Shown here: piece after piece, positions 10,799 to 22,800 of the stretch | Position numbering within the stretch: the first letter of the stretch is position 1 | Layout of the letters: the number at the start of each line of letters is the position of its first letter | Assembly (NCBI GenBank): GCA_965644295.1 | Contig: CBFFRP010000328.1 | Location: 1-57,810, forward strand | Length of the DNA: 57,810 nt | Source of the DNA: Paraphysomonas bandaiensis | Lineage: Eukaryota; Chrysophyceae | Reading direction: 5' to 3' | Made by a program: the position numbers and the translations under genes | Notes under the pieces: model-generated | What the model was told of the DNA's origin: nothing | Databases searched by the model: none | The model's input: the letters and a program-made list of their open reading frames with translations, nothing else

Positions 10799-13080
10799 AT
10801 GGGCGCTGTGATCGGAGTAGCACAGGGCCCTTGTACTCTGAGATCCCCTATAAAGAAGCACACTTCATCGAGTATTGTGTCAGCTGAGTTAGATACAAGT
10901 ACGAGATTATTTAGTCCGGGTCGCAGTGTCACGCAGCACGTCTCCATGTCTAGATCCACAGTCAAACTTATTGCACGTAACCAACTACATCGGACCATTG
11001 AGAGTTTTACAACTAACTCATTCCTCGATTCCTCTACTGTTTTATATCCTGATGGTGATGGAGTGCTCCCTTATCTGATTAATCAAGACAATACCCCTCT
11101 CTGCGACTTTATTAGTAGAGATGAGCCGAGCCCTGTTCAACCCAAACCTACGAAGCCTAGTCTTAAGGTGATCGTGTCTGAAGACGATGGTGACCGACCA
11201 GATGCTCAATCCCTTGTTATTAACGACATTGCAAGCAATACTGGAGTGGTTCTCCCGCCTTCAATGTATCGATCCTCCTCGAACGAGGCAGTATACGTGG
11301 GCCCACTGGCCATCGGAATCAGAGGCATTGAGGTGAGGAAGAGTCAAAAAAATTGTTCAGAAGTTCCCCACCCCCATGCATTTTTGTCCAAGGGAAGATA
11401 TGACTTTGTTCACGTCGGAAAGTTGGGATGTGGTATGTGTTCTTCACATTAAAAGAGCCTAATGTATATTTACGAGTGCTGCCAGGAAATTCTGGCACTG
11501 TAGTGGAAGCACTGCATGTGCCTACACTCACCATTGTCGCTCTCAAAATGCTACGTGTATGTGACGACAAGGACTTGAACCTCGTTTCCGGTGAGCTGAG
11601 TGTGTTATGTCAAAATTTGGCAGAACTTCGACTGATGGACGAGCGGTTGGGGGAACGTTCTGACAACGAAAGTGATATCATGGAAACAACTGAGACTACT
11701 ACTGATGTCCCTGAAATAACGAGTCCTTGTCCACAATTATTGGCCATGTATGATGGTAGGTATTATAAACATATCCTCTAAATTTAGTAGTATGATTGAC
11801 TAATTTCTTGATCTATATTGTAGCTTTCCTGGACCCTATAAGTGGAATGGTCAACCTCGTGGTCGAGTATATGGATGGCGGATCTTTGCAGGATGTGGTG
11901 GACAATGGGGGTTGTCGCGACGAAGAAGTTTTAGCAGACATAGCCCACCAGGTATTGCTGGGACTGGACTTTCTTCACAGCCACAACCAGATGCACCGCG
12001 ATATTAAACCTGGTAATATTCTACTCAATTGCCAAGGCCAGGTAAAACTGGCAGACTTTGGTATATCAAGAGTTCACGTCAGCAAACATGCAAAAACAGA
12101 TTTCAGTGGAACAGTAAATTACATGGTGAGCAGTGTCTTGCCATTTGGAGTGAATTTGAGTTTTGTAATAGGCACCTGAACGTATACTCAATAAACCTTA
12201 CGATCTTGCTAGTGACCTTTGGTCATTTGGACTAACGCTTCTAGCGGTTATATGTGGGCAATTTCCCTTGGTAAATTCTAATGGTGAGGCGGCAGCTGAT
12301 TACTGGGACCTATTGCGCTTAATCTGCGAAGATGATGTTCGTCCCCCTGGAGATCAGTTCTCGGTTGAGTTTAATGCTTTAATTGAGTCTTGCATTGAGA
12401 AAGACCCCACGGCTAGACCGACAGTGCGACAATTACTCGGAAGTAATTTCTTCGAGAAACATGTAGATGTAGTGTCAGCTTATTCTCTTGGCGAGAGGAA
12501 CTCTACAGTTACGGAAAATGGGGGTGAAGGGACTAATCGTTGCAATGGCTCTCCACCTCGTTCTCACCGAACGAGGCTCTCAGTTCTCACTTCCCGCTCG
12601 ACAGCTCTTTCGAGGGGTGCCAGCAGGCAGATTGGAGATGATCTCATCGCCGTTTCTGAAGCCGACAATGACAAGGACATGTATGATATGCACATAGACC
12701 ACTTGCATAGCATATTTGACAACGCCGCACGCATGTACGAGCATCCTTCGGCTTCTGTGTCCAAGTCTCAAGTGTACTGTAGCACAAGCTATAAGGACCA
12801 GGCATCGTCCGAAAAACGTGGTCGTGATTTCAAGAGCACAAAATCAGATGATATGCAAAATATTACCAATGAATCGCCACAGCACCCTGTATCGAAAACC
12901 GCACTGAGAAGAAATACGAGTCTCAGTGATCGACTCTGCAGGCTTCCAAGCTGTGATGAAGACGTTTCGAAATGGCGGCATCTTGCACAACAACTGAATC
13001 TTCCACTGAATAGTGTTTTATATGTTGCACGAAATACTGTCAAAGCTGAGTTCTTTGAACGTGGAAATGAATTTGCTTAA
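10799..13080 (+). CDS. MAP-kinase-kinase-like protein kinase
   Basis: Exons are 10799-11432, 11486-11755, 11824-12125 and 12172-13080 (introns 53, 68 and 46 nt, each restoring a conserved kinase motif), giving about 704 aa. The kinase domain runs from about 205 to 500: glycine loop GCGNSG (210-215), VALK with K232, hinge EYMDGGSL, catalytic HRDIKPGN (D361), DFG (D379) and SGTVNYMAPERI across the third splice junction. EYMDGGSL and YMAPERI are typical of the STE7/MEK group, which phosphorylates MAP kinases on Thr and Tyr. Unusual points are a ~200-residue N-terminal extension, an acidic insertion of about 30 residues between helix C and strand 4 (near 265-295), and a ~200-residue Ser-rich C-terminal tail. 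A Ser/Thr pair (SKHAKT) lies where upstream MAPKKKs would phosphorylate. It could also be a divergent STE-group kinase outside MAPKK. Confidence 0.85.
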
Positions 13081-14036
13081 ATTTTTCTTTTTAAGCGGGG
13101 TTTACATTTTATAGAACTATATATTATATATTGCTTTTGTGTCAACTGTACTTTATCAGTCGACATGTGGTATGTAAATACTTATATATAATGATATTTT
13201 GCCTTTCCTCGCATCTCGATTTTCGATATGAAAACCTATGTGTACTCTACTGATGTGGCTGATACAATAGAAATGAGAAATAAAAGCAAGTTAGAGTGTA
13301 ATTGCTCTTATTTATGCCAATTATAGATTATTATTGATTATTACTCTAATGCAATTACGCAGTACTCCAGAGATGGAAACAACTAATCAAAGTTTCTCGT
13401 CTACGCTTGAGTTTGAGCATAAATTGGAAAACTGTGTAAGTAGATTTAGGGAAATAATGCACTCTTCCAACCTAGAGTGTCTCTTTTCCACACAAATATT
13501 TATTCATTATCAGACCAGTTCAAGCAAGTAAAAAGTAAAGCCACACTTGGGTTTGGTTGTTACCCTTACCCTAACAGATCACAGATCTCAACTACATCTG
13601 CAACGGGAAATATTTCCCAATGTGCATCGTCCAAAGAAATTACTGCTTGTGACACACAGCAACGACATAGTTGCCGTGAGTCGATGCAGATTTTTCGTGG
13701 TCGTCTTTAACATCGAATAAAGGAACGCGAGTAAGTAAAATATGGGTAAATATAGAGATTATCCCATCATATTGGAATATTCCCAGATCCCCTATATCAT
13801 ATACAAAATAATGAGTAAAACTACTACATCATTTCCGCATCGTACATCCGTCTAACAGAGAATAGTATTCATGCAGTTATCGTGACGGAGACATGAAATA
13901 GAGGGCGTTGATAGTATAATGTTCACAGTAAGCGTGCATCCTCAACAATAAGAGCGTTATTTTGTGTTTGTTGGCGCTGAAAACAACACCATCTCGATTC
14001 CAGCTTCACAATGTACATGTGCATGTACATATATAC

Positions 14037-14060
14037 TTACATACATACATACATACATAT
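14037..14060. repeat. TACA microsatellite
   Basis: About six consecutive ACAT/TACA units, directly beside the 3' end of the recombinase relic. Confidence 0.9.
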
Positions 14061-14089
14061 GAGACGATATGGTCTTATTCCGCTCACCC

Positions 14090-14748
14090 TATCTCCATAG
14101 AACCGTTGGAACGAAGTGCATAATCTGACCATCTTGCATAATAAGGTTTTCCACCATTGCTCATTACATTCATTGTCTTGCATGATGCTCTTCTTTGTCT
14201 CTGCCTTTTCTGTCCGCTTTGTATCCTTGCTCTTGAACAAGCATTGAGTCACCTTTCCAGTCAAAATGTTCAATCATCAATGAAGCTACTGAAACAGATC
14301 TACTCATCTTATTCCACATCAGTACAAAATATGTCCACATGAACAAGATATAGGACCAACTGCCTGCAATGGCACAGGGAACTAGTAATATCATCTTCGT
14401 CGCTAACATGTTACAGCCATTCATTTTTAACGGACTTTTACCCTCTTCTGGTTTCATGAGTTCTTTCTTCTTCAGTTCATTGATGTCTATCTCGTAGCCA
14501 TCTATTGCCTGGCTTAGTTATACGTACGGTCAAAGTAATCAAGATGCATGTCTTTCGGGAATGGAATCTTCAAATTTTCATCATTACAATATGGCCAACC
14601 TTTGCTTGTATGCTGCTTTCTTTCCTGCTTTAGTTCATATACTATCAGCATTGGAGTCAACAGACACAACCGGCTGTCGGCGTATACGGCCACTTCCTCT
14701 TCCCCTTTGAGGTAACTCTTCCTCCCTGTCTGAATCTGTCTCGTTCAT
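14090..14748 (-). pseudogene. Remnant of a tyrosine-recombinase (Crypton-like) transposon
   Basis: Read on the minus strand, a possible start (MNETDSDREEELPQ) at 14748 is followed by several stops. A readable stretch then gives KSPLKMNGCNMLATKMI, FMWTYFVLMWNKMSRSVSV and EHFDWKGDSMLVQ (about 14440-14230). Beyond that the frame shifts, and KDTKRTEKAETKKSIM continues in another frame. The pattern 'GKxPL, then WNxMxRSxSV, then a charged strand followed by K..R' resembles the core of tyrosine recombinases found in Crypton-like elements of oomycetes and other stramenopiles. The catalytic Arg-His-Tyr part is not recoverable. The family call is from memory of the pattern and is tentative. Stops and frame changes show it is dead. 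Confidence 0.4.
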
Positions 14749-15110
14749 GTTTGCAGTAACTATGGTCGAATATTGATATATGCCACTAACGGCTGTCATG
14801 TTCAAGGAGAATAGTGGACTATTCTAACAGTGTTTTACAACTAAATTTCCCTGTAAAATGGTATTTTTGTTATATAAAAGTGCCAGTTTTTGTGTGAAGC
14901 CAAAGGTTTCACATATGCATCAAATATGATATTCTACTATATATTTGGGGGTTTTAGATGAGGAAAAAAACCATAGAGCTTCACATACTATGCAGTCCAT
15001 ACATACAGTACATCTACATACACATACATGCCATAGAAAGTCAATCCAACAGAAGAGTATGCCAATGGTATGATAGCCACATTTACATGTCAAAAATTTA
15101 GACTTGCATA

Positions 15111-15710
15111 ATGGAGCCAGAGAGAGTTATTGAATATGTTCCTGCTAATATTAACGAACCTGATTTTGTGGACCAACTGAGGAGGAGACGTGGTGGTAAA
15201 CTGCTCAACTTAGATCGCGTGCTATTACATAGCCCCAACTTTGCCTTAGCATGGAATTCTATGTTTGGAACTTTACGTGGAAATGCAGTACAAATTAACC
15301 AGAAGTATAAGGAGCTGGCTATATGCGGTATAGCTGTTCTTAATTGTGCTGAATATGAGTTTTATCAGCACGAGCGACCTTGGAGAGATGCCGGAGCTAC
15401 TGATCAACAGGTTGAAGCTATTCGGAATATAAATACTGATCAATTCGACAGTTCATCATTCGATTCTACTGAATTACAGGTACTCTTGATATGTCGTACT
15501 AGAAATGGTTTTAATTACTTTTTACAGGTCATTCAACTTACCATTGAAATGACAAAGAATATTACGACTAGCAGGGATCTGATGATATCTCTGCGCTCGA
15601 TTCTGGGAAAACAGGAGTTAGTGGAGTTAGTTGGAGTTATATCAGGGTATAATATGGTATCTCGATTCCTTGTTGCTTTAGAAATAACTCCCGATGGAGA
15701 AGAGCTGTAG
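15111..15710 (+). CDS. Carboxymuconolactone decarboxylase / AhpD-family protein
   Basis: Exons 15111-15479 and 15528-15710 with a 48-nt intron give about 183 aa. The intron is a multiple of three and contains no stop, so the unspliced message would still read through with 16 extra residues (VLLICRTRNGFNYFLQ). Splicing is preferred because ELQ-VIQLTIEMTKN then matches the family's 'ERAVLAFTDEMTRN' helix. Family features are the ELAICGIAVLNCAEYEFYQH helix-turn-helix and ELVELVGVISGYNMVSRFL near the C terminus. Only one Cys (NCAEYEFYQH) is present where AhpD has CxxC, so classical alkylhydroperoxidase chemistry is doubtful and the reaction is unknown. Members act as decarboxylases, peroxidase partners or uncharacterised soluble proteins. 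No targeting peptide is obvious. Confidence 0.75.
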   Translation: MEPERVIEYVPANINEPDFVDQLRRRRGGKLLNLDRVLLHSPNFALAWNSMFGTLRGNAVQINQKYKELAICGIAVLNCAEYEFYQHERPWRDAGATDQQVEAIRNINTDQFDSSSFDSTELQVLLICRTRNGFNYFLQVIQLTIEMTKNITTSRDLMISLRSILGKQELVELVGVISGYNMVSRFLVALEITPDGEEL

Positions 15711-16441
15711 ATACAGCTCTGTCTAGCTCAGTATTTATGTGGTTCTTTTTTTCAGGGCTACATCGTATCCAGAAGGCCAGTTAATATATAATGAAGAAGA
15801 AATCGTCCAGTAGTTTCGTATAAATTTATTCAAGATAATGATCGTTATTTACGTTTGCTGTCTCACTGAAAGATTGTTGCTACTACTTCTCTGATATTTC
15901 AAACATAGTCGACATTTCTAATTCGAATATGTACTGGGCCGAAAATGTTTGGTACTTAGGGATGGCTAAGAGCTATGTACTGATAGTTGAGTAGTCTCCT
16001 ATATGTTTCGTGATCAGAGAGCGTTTGGTGTTTGGACTCATAATATTTTCATTACATCTGGTGGCTAGGGGTGGTCAGGTCTAGCTGCTGAATGTTTGTA
16101 CAATTGTAAGCGCACCCCTATTCTACCATGCATGCATATACGTCAATACCATACATAACATAAGAGTTTCAACTTGTGGTCAAAGTGGATGATTATTACG
16201 AAAGGGACATAAGGAATTGTTAGAGGTAGTCTAAATACTCAAATCGATACAGCATCCCTTATTCGAATATAATTACTATATCTATTTTAAAGGAAAGTGA
16301 ATAAACTCTCCTTCACAAATATATAGTTGCTTTGAGTGATAACAATTACATACAGCTATATATGAAAGTCTTATTATTAGCAGGCGTCGAGAATTAGCAC
16401 CAAATAATTAGCTAAATGAAAACTAGTCAAGCTTGTTAATG

Positions 16442-16485
16442 GTTGCACCAAGGTGCTTGCAGCAATGCACAAGCAGTCCCGAGAC
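16442..16485 (-). repeat. R1 repeat fragment
   Basis: Reverse-complement match to the R1 core (GCTTGTGC...GCAAGCACC...GGTGCAACC), shared with copies at 16595, 17405, 24425 and 53667. It lies head-to-head with the copy starting at about 16595. Confidence 0.6.
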
Positions 16486-16594
16486 AACTGAGCATTTCGT
16501 AATCTGTGTTCTTATCACTAGTCTAGAATAATAGATAGACAAATGCAACAAGTTCTCTCATGTAATAATCAGATCTTTTATATCAAGCTTGTTA

Positions 16595-16705
16595 GACTTC
16601 AACCTGTAACTAACTAGCTATAACTAGTACAAATTCTGGTATCCTAATATTTAACGCTACGAAAGCTGCTTGTGCGTCGCCGCAAGTACCAAGGTGCGAC
16701 CACTT
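16595..16705 (+). repeat. R1 repeat, left-end copy
   Basis: From TATCCTAATATTTAACG to CCACTTCCGTGC this is nearly identical to 53767-53855 in the nested element. In both places the R1 tail is followed by a minus-strand reading frame, as expected if R1 is the 3' tail of an element transcribed from the minus strand. Confidence 0.75.
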
Positions 16706-16719
16706 CCGTGCTTGTATGT

Positions 16720-17345
16720 GAGAGAAAAGAACTCTATAGATTTGTGTCCTGGAAGTGCAGATGAGGTTAGTCTGGGGTCTGAGGGGTGTCCCTTAGACCC
16801 AGTAAACAAACAACCAACAATTTCCGTCGTGTTTTGCTACGTTCCTGACGTGGTCTGGGGGGAAGTCTATGTGGCCTTTTGGGTGTAGTAACGTAACGAC
16901 GACTGCGGTATTGAATCATTAGACAGGCCGCAACGTCAAGCGGCTGGAGAAGATTGGCAACTGCTATTTCTTGAGTACGAAGTCTTCGCGAGTTTAAAGC
17001 ACAGTTGTATTGAGCGCCAAACACATTCTTTCGGTAATAGTCCCACCAGAATTGCTCAACCTGCGGTATTGAAGTATTCCAGGCTCTACTGGAGAGTCTC
17101 TTGGGAATGGCGACACTCCAACAAGTTAGTAGGGCCGGGTCTCGTTGTAGTTCTCGGAGTCTCTCCTTGTGCTTTTGAAAGGCATATTTTCGTATCTGTA
17201 AGATGGAGTCATGTGGACTATCAAGACACGTATGTTTGAGAGAGTCAGGTCGGAAACCACAGTCGGAGCATGATGTGGCTTTTTGTTCAGGTCTAATAAG
17301 CCAAGTTTAGTTTTTGCCCGGTTCCTACCAAAATGCTGAAGGATT
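16720..17345 (-). pseudogene. Decayed mobile-element reading frame with zinc-finger-like motif
   Basis: One minus-strand frame is open from just after a TAA near 17310 down to about 16767. It begins with a Cys/His cluster, CSDCGFRPDSLKHTC, followed by LDSPHDSILQIRKYAFQKHK, LRELQRDPALLTC and QVEQFWWDYYRKNVFGAQYN. The spacing C-x2-C-x8-H-x-C recalls the terminal zinc-binding motif of non-LTR retrotransposons, but no reverse transcriptase is visible. The frame lies immediately upstream (in its own sense) of an R1 copy, just as the 592-codon frame at 53900-55678 does. I read it as the 3' fragment of an element in the family that carries R1 as its tail. The family is not proven. Confidence 0.35.
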
Positions 17346-17404
17346 TGTCTCATGTCAAGGCTTCATTGAGTATGGTTAACTATATAACACTTATTAGCTT
17401 ACTT

Positions 17405-17890
17405 AAGGAGTAGTAGTGAGCAGTAAATGTCATATTAGTAGCAATAGGAGTTTAAGATCAGTGATTAACTCTGATATCCTACTATTTAACGTCACCGCAA
17501 GCACCAAGGGCAATTACTTTTGCTCTATTACTATTGCTCAAAGTAAATGCAGTGAGCAAGCAGAATGTTGATATACCTGACATCTGATCACTTCAGGATT
17601 TTTGAGTCTTTAAGGTGAACAGCCCGGATGCTTGACTTCAGCAGGCAGCCCAATACCCTGGATGTCTGTTTATTCGTTAAGGCCCAAAGACGTCTACACA
17701 AGTGACATTAATGTAAGTGTCACTTGTACCACACAAGCATTCAGCTATGAGTGGGCTGAAAATTACCTGCTGACTATATATCTATAATCTACATATGCGG
17801 CTCATGTTAGTTTCCCGGAGAAATATCTCCGGTTCTTATCTCCCAGAACGCCACAAAAAGGTGCTAGTTCGACTTTGTTGAGGGCTCATT
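17405..17890 (+). repeat. R1 dispersed repeat, near-full copy
   Basis: Matches the inverted copy at about 24425-24885 over most of its length. Shared landmarks are the AGTAGTGA left end, CACCGCAAGCACCAAGG, GGATGCTTGACTTCAG, TGTTTATTCGT, AAGGCCCAAAGACGTCT, CTCATGTTAGT and GACTTTGTTGAGG. It contains a perfect hairpin, ACAAGTGACA ... TGTCACTTGT (17697-17726). No open frame, so probably a short non-autonomous (SINE-like) element. Confidence 0.8.
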
Positions 17891-19728
17891 TAAGAATAAG
17901 TAGTTTATAATTAGAATAATGTTTTCAGGAAGCAAAAAGGAATAAACTTGTTTGTTTAATACTGATCCAATTTAGAGAAAACGATCTAATACAAGATATG
18001 ATAGATAAGACGAACGAAGGAATAATAAAGAATGTATCTTAGTAATATTAAAACAATGTTGTGATTATTAGAGTGTAAAGTGATGAACACAGTAGAGTGA
18101 GAATTATGAATAACAATATATCACTATCATGCACAACGGAATAGTTAGAAGCGTAACTGATAATGACGATGATATGATGACGATCATGTATCTTCAACAG
18201 ATACTCTCTCTAATTCAGTTCATCATATATTTCATTGAACATTATAACTCACAGGTACAATCTTGTATTAAGCTGAATCCTAATAGGAATGAACTATAGT
18301 TGGGTTAAATTAAGTAGTCAACATGCAATGCATACACGCCTATTGTTACATAAAGAGAAATATATTTACATAGTGTCTATTAATCTTGTATTACTAAAGA
18401 GCGTATAAATTAGCTCATTTTTGCTTTGTGAAGACATATTCTAATTTTAAAATTTTTTGTTTAATAGGCTTAAAATATATTGAACATCTCATAAGTAGCC
18501 ATAAAAATTAGTATAGAGATAGTAAATTTTAATCAAAATTTAACACACGCTTAAGCAATTCTTCTACTTTTTAATGCTTTGAAAAAGAATGCATTGCCTG
18601 TAAATAACCCATTCCCCCATAGGAGCCCTGAAAAACTCAGCACATATCGTTTCATCTACTTTACTCACCGCTCTTAACAAGAGAACCGTATAGACACTGC
18701 AGCAATACGATTGGTCGTTTAATCTGGAGGAATTATGAATTCAACACGATCCGTACGGTCCTTGTTCGACTCAGAAGTATGACTTTTTCGTAGTCACTCA
18801 AGAATTTCCAATACTAGATGCTCTCGTAGGTATTTGCTTCCATATTTCGTCTACCCTGAGAAGAATGTCGCGCATTCGATAATCATCCAGTCACTGATAT
18901 TGCTTTAGAATTTGGGCATATACTCCAGTAGAGGCTCCATAGAAAGTCCACACACTGCCTATGTCAACATTAACTAATGAATAAGTGGGAGGAGGGGAGT
19001 GTCACAATCTCCATATTTCCCTTAGCAGTACATATTGAGCAACAGTATAGTCCACACACAGAGGTTCGTACATTCTCATATATTATCCATTGCGCATTGA
19101 TGGTACAGAGTGCTGGTTCCCCAAGTAACCAAGCAATCCTTCCATCGGTTACCCCATGCAAGGCCCAAAACAAAGTTGTAAAGATCAATAGATATCTTTG
19201 CAAACAATAATTTAGTTCATCGTTTGCGCGATTGGAAGGAATAGTGGAGATGCTTGACCGTCTCTATCGCCATACTGCAATGCGGCCCTACCCCCATTAC
19301 AGAGAAGTATATGTTATGAGTGTTCCCTTGAACAGCTGCCGCGACCTATTAAAATCTCACTTGTATTCATGGCAATAAGGATATATTGATGTGTTCTTTA
19401 AGTAGTGTCTAGATATACATGTATGTGCCTTTGCTTCTTCTGCCTTGGATCCATGTCAGTTCAGGTACGCACATAAAACACGTATGGATATACTGTTCTC
19501 GAAAATGCCTATTTTCTATTGGAAATCGCTAAATACTGCCGATATTAGTGCATTAGATCTGTATCTGCTGCTCGTGCAGTGTGTATGAATCTATGACGGA
19601 ATTGAAGTGTGGAACACGGCATCACATAAATTCAGTGGTTCCCAAATCTTTTCTGCACATGTCGCCAAAATAATGCACATGGGAATGCCCACTCTCGGTA
19701 TACATACATACTGTACATACACACCTAT

Positions 19729-19753
19729 CATACCATACCATACCATACCATAC
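19729..19753. repeat. ATACC pentanucleotide microsatellite
   Basis: About five consecutive CATAC/ATACC units some 100 bp upstream of the glutamate dehydrogenase start codon. Confidence 0.9.
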
Positions 19754-19857
19754 ACTCGTGTTTCTTCTGCTTACAAGATCATCATTATCTTGAACTGCAT
19801 TTGCATTCTATTAAACCAGACGTGACCTGATATTGTACAAAATACATTACAATTGTA

Positions 19858-22800
19858 ATGTCCACCCCTGCAGCCTTTGTGTCATTGAAACCAGGGACAA
19901 GCACTGGTGCGTCTCGTACCCGCACCATGTCAGGGGAGTTAGCGGAAGTTCTTATGGAAGAAATCGCAGCCCAGCAATCGGAAACAGGTGCCTGATACTA
20001 TTTCTTTTTTTGTCATGTGTGTAAGTCTTATGGTACAGTGAGGACGATCGTGCCGTGGTTTCTGAATGAAATGCCGGTGAGTTCGATCGATACCATGCGA
20101 TTATATATGTGTTTAACTGCTGATTTACAGCAATCTTATTTTAAACAAATTAGAGATGAACTACAGCGCAGACATATCAAAGCTATCGCTGCACTGCATG
20201 ACTTGGGTGTTAAGAGTGATCTGAGTATGCAGATCGTTACAAAGTCTGAAGATGCCACTGAAGTAACCTGCATAAATACTCACACTGCACCAGGTGCACT
20301 CAAGGAAAATGTATTAAACCGTTAAGTGTATTCAACTGTCACTAATTTATATTGGATTTTGTAGTTGGTTAATTTGCCCACATTTGCGGACTACAATATG
20401 ACCAAAGTCCAAGTATTTTCATCACATTATCGTGAATTCTGCATCAATGTGTTTACATTTACTCCACTGAATGAATTCCGCCAAGCCTCTATTGAACAGG
20501 CCGAACATATATTGAGTTTCGTGGATGAAGTAAGAATGGGGAAGCACGTTACGAATAATACTATTCCGCAATTTTCGTCGATATTCGAGGCACCAGCTCT
20601 GAAGGAATATGTTATAAAATGCACTCCTGAATATATTTCGAACTCCTCCCCTCGTCGGTTTATGATTCAACGAGAACTATACGAAAAAGTTCGAGGAAGT
20701 GATAATTCTGCTGTTCATTTTGAGAATTATTTGGGTGCAGAGACTATGTGGTACATGGGACCATCTTCGGAAAGCAGTGCCTGGATAACCATAGCCGCCG
20801 GAAATGTGATGCCTGCCGTGCTATTGAGATCAGCCTCCAGTATGCTGAGTGCTAGAGGCATTGACATTTCACGTGTGCATTTGGATCAGATTTTGGATGA
20901 TGAGAATTCAATTCCAGCAGATGGGGACAAACCTCGCTCGCCAGGGTATGTAACTATGGTACGACTGATGATTACTCCCAATCCTTCAGTTCCTTCTTCC
21001 GCCAATCCAGACTTCGGTCCCGATTTCATTCCGACGCTAACGAAGGATTTAAAGAGAGCCAAATGGTTGGATGACACAACGATGGAACTAGGTATGGTTT
21101 ATAGTACTAATGCGTGCACGTCGAATTATATGTCGCCTTGTGTGTGTTTGCTCTGGCTATAACTGATATAGTGGTTTAGGTCTTGTCACATGTCCTCAGA
21201 TGGGTGTTGACAAAGCAGAAGTTATCACTGCTCTAAGTTGTATGCTTCATGGCCCTTTGAATAAAATGGTGAAAGGCTCATTTCCGTCCTCCAAAGCTAT
21301 TGTGAACGAAATCACGAGTCATCCGTTGCTTGTGTCCCATGCAATGAGCATCGCGGATATATTTCTAGATAGATTCAGGCCAGGACGTAGTGAAGCAGAG
21401 CAAAAACAAACTGAAGAATTAATCGAGAGTCGTGCTGATCAATTGCGAAAACAACTCCACAATGTTCCCAACAATGCTGCACGTATAGCTCTTGAAAAAA
21501 TGCTGGATGCTGTGTTTTTAACTCTTCGCACAAATTTCTACTTTGAAGATAGATGGGCACTTTCCCTTCGAATCGACCCGATTGCGATGTTCACCCCTGA
21601 TGAGATAGAAAACAACAAGCCAGTTCCGTACGGTGTATTTTTTTCCCATGGCAGGAGGTTCAATGGTTTTCACAATCGCTTTCGTGATATCGCTAGGGGA
21701 GGATTGCGCATAGTCACTCCATCAGATGCAGAGGCACGTAGTTTGGAAAGTACGAAACACTTTGATGAAGTATGGGGGCTAAGTTACGCCCAGCAGCAAA
21801 AGAACAAGGACATTCCTGAAGGTGGTGCAAAGGCTGTAATACAAATCGATACACCGAGCATCCCGAAAGAGTATTGGGATTTCACCAAACGCAAGTCCGT
21901 CAAGTCGTTTGTTGATTCTATTCTTGATTTGATTGTTCGCGATGAAAACTTTTATCGTAATGTGGTAGATTATTTTCCTGATACGAAAGCTTATAACAAA
22001 GATGAATTGATCTATCTAGGGCCTGATGAGCAGGTTATCACGGCAGATATTGATTGGATCACGAAGCGCGCTGGAGAGCGTGGATACCCACTTCCTGCAG
22101 CATTCATGTCTTCAAAGAAGGATGCGGGGTTCAATCATAAACAGTATGGCGTCACATCTGAGGGGGTTGTAACTTTCTTGTATGTGGCGTTGTTGCGCCG
22201 GCTGAACATCGATCCCTACAAACAGCCATTTACAGTCAAAATTACTGGCGGACCGGATGGGGATGTTGCAGGAAATTTGATTAAGATTTTATTTCGTGAA
22301 TATGGCACAAACTGTCGAGTTGTAGGTATTGCTGATGGTTTCGGGGTTGCCGAAGATCCGAATGGCTTAGATAAGGACGAATTGTTGCGTTTGGTTGCTG
22401 AAGGCCGTCCGATATCATTTTTTAACACGCAAAAACTATCTCCTGCTGGAATTATGATGAAAGTTGTGCCAGGAGATTCAGAAGCGAACAATCGTCGTAA
22501 TACAATGGCTTGTCGTGTTAAGGCAGATGTATTTGTTCCAGGGGGGGGTCGCCCAAATGCCATCAACGCAGATAATTGGGCAGATTTCCTCGATCCTGTC
22601 ACCAGAGAGCCGTCATCATCACTTGTGGTAGAGGGAGCCAATTTATTCTTCAGCCCTGATGCCAGGGCTGCCCTACATGAAGCCGGAGTATCTATCGTCA
22701 AAGATTCATCGGCGAACAAATGCGGTGTTGTCACGTCGTCTTGTGAGATAGTGACTTCCATGCTTCTCACCAAACAAGAATTTCTAGACAATAAATCAGA

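Larger units (their letters stand above)
13081..15110. other. Intergenic with a decayed transposon relic
   Basis: AT-rich spacer after the kinase gene. The only structured content I can support is the TACA microsatellite near 14037 and the minus-strand recombinase remnant at about 14090-14748. From 14749 to 15110 nothing is recognisable apart from presumed promoter sequence for the gene at 15111. Confidence 0.5.
15711..19857. other. Gene-poor region rich in repeat fragments
   Basis: More than 4 kb without a supported cellular gene. 16440-17890 is a cluster of R1 repeat copies and a decayed minus-strand frame. 17890-18960 is strongly AT-rich, with nothing recognisable. 18960-19857 contains small open frames on both strands at 18970-19210 that look accidental, and a pentanucleotide repeat near 19730. 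Confidence 0.55.

Noticed and set aside
13555-13580. Telomere-like CCCTTACCCTAAC
   Set aside because: Only two degenerate units, internal to the sequence.
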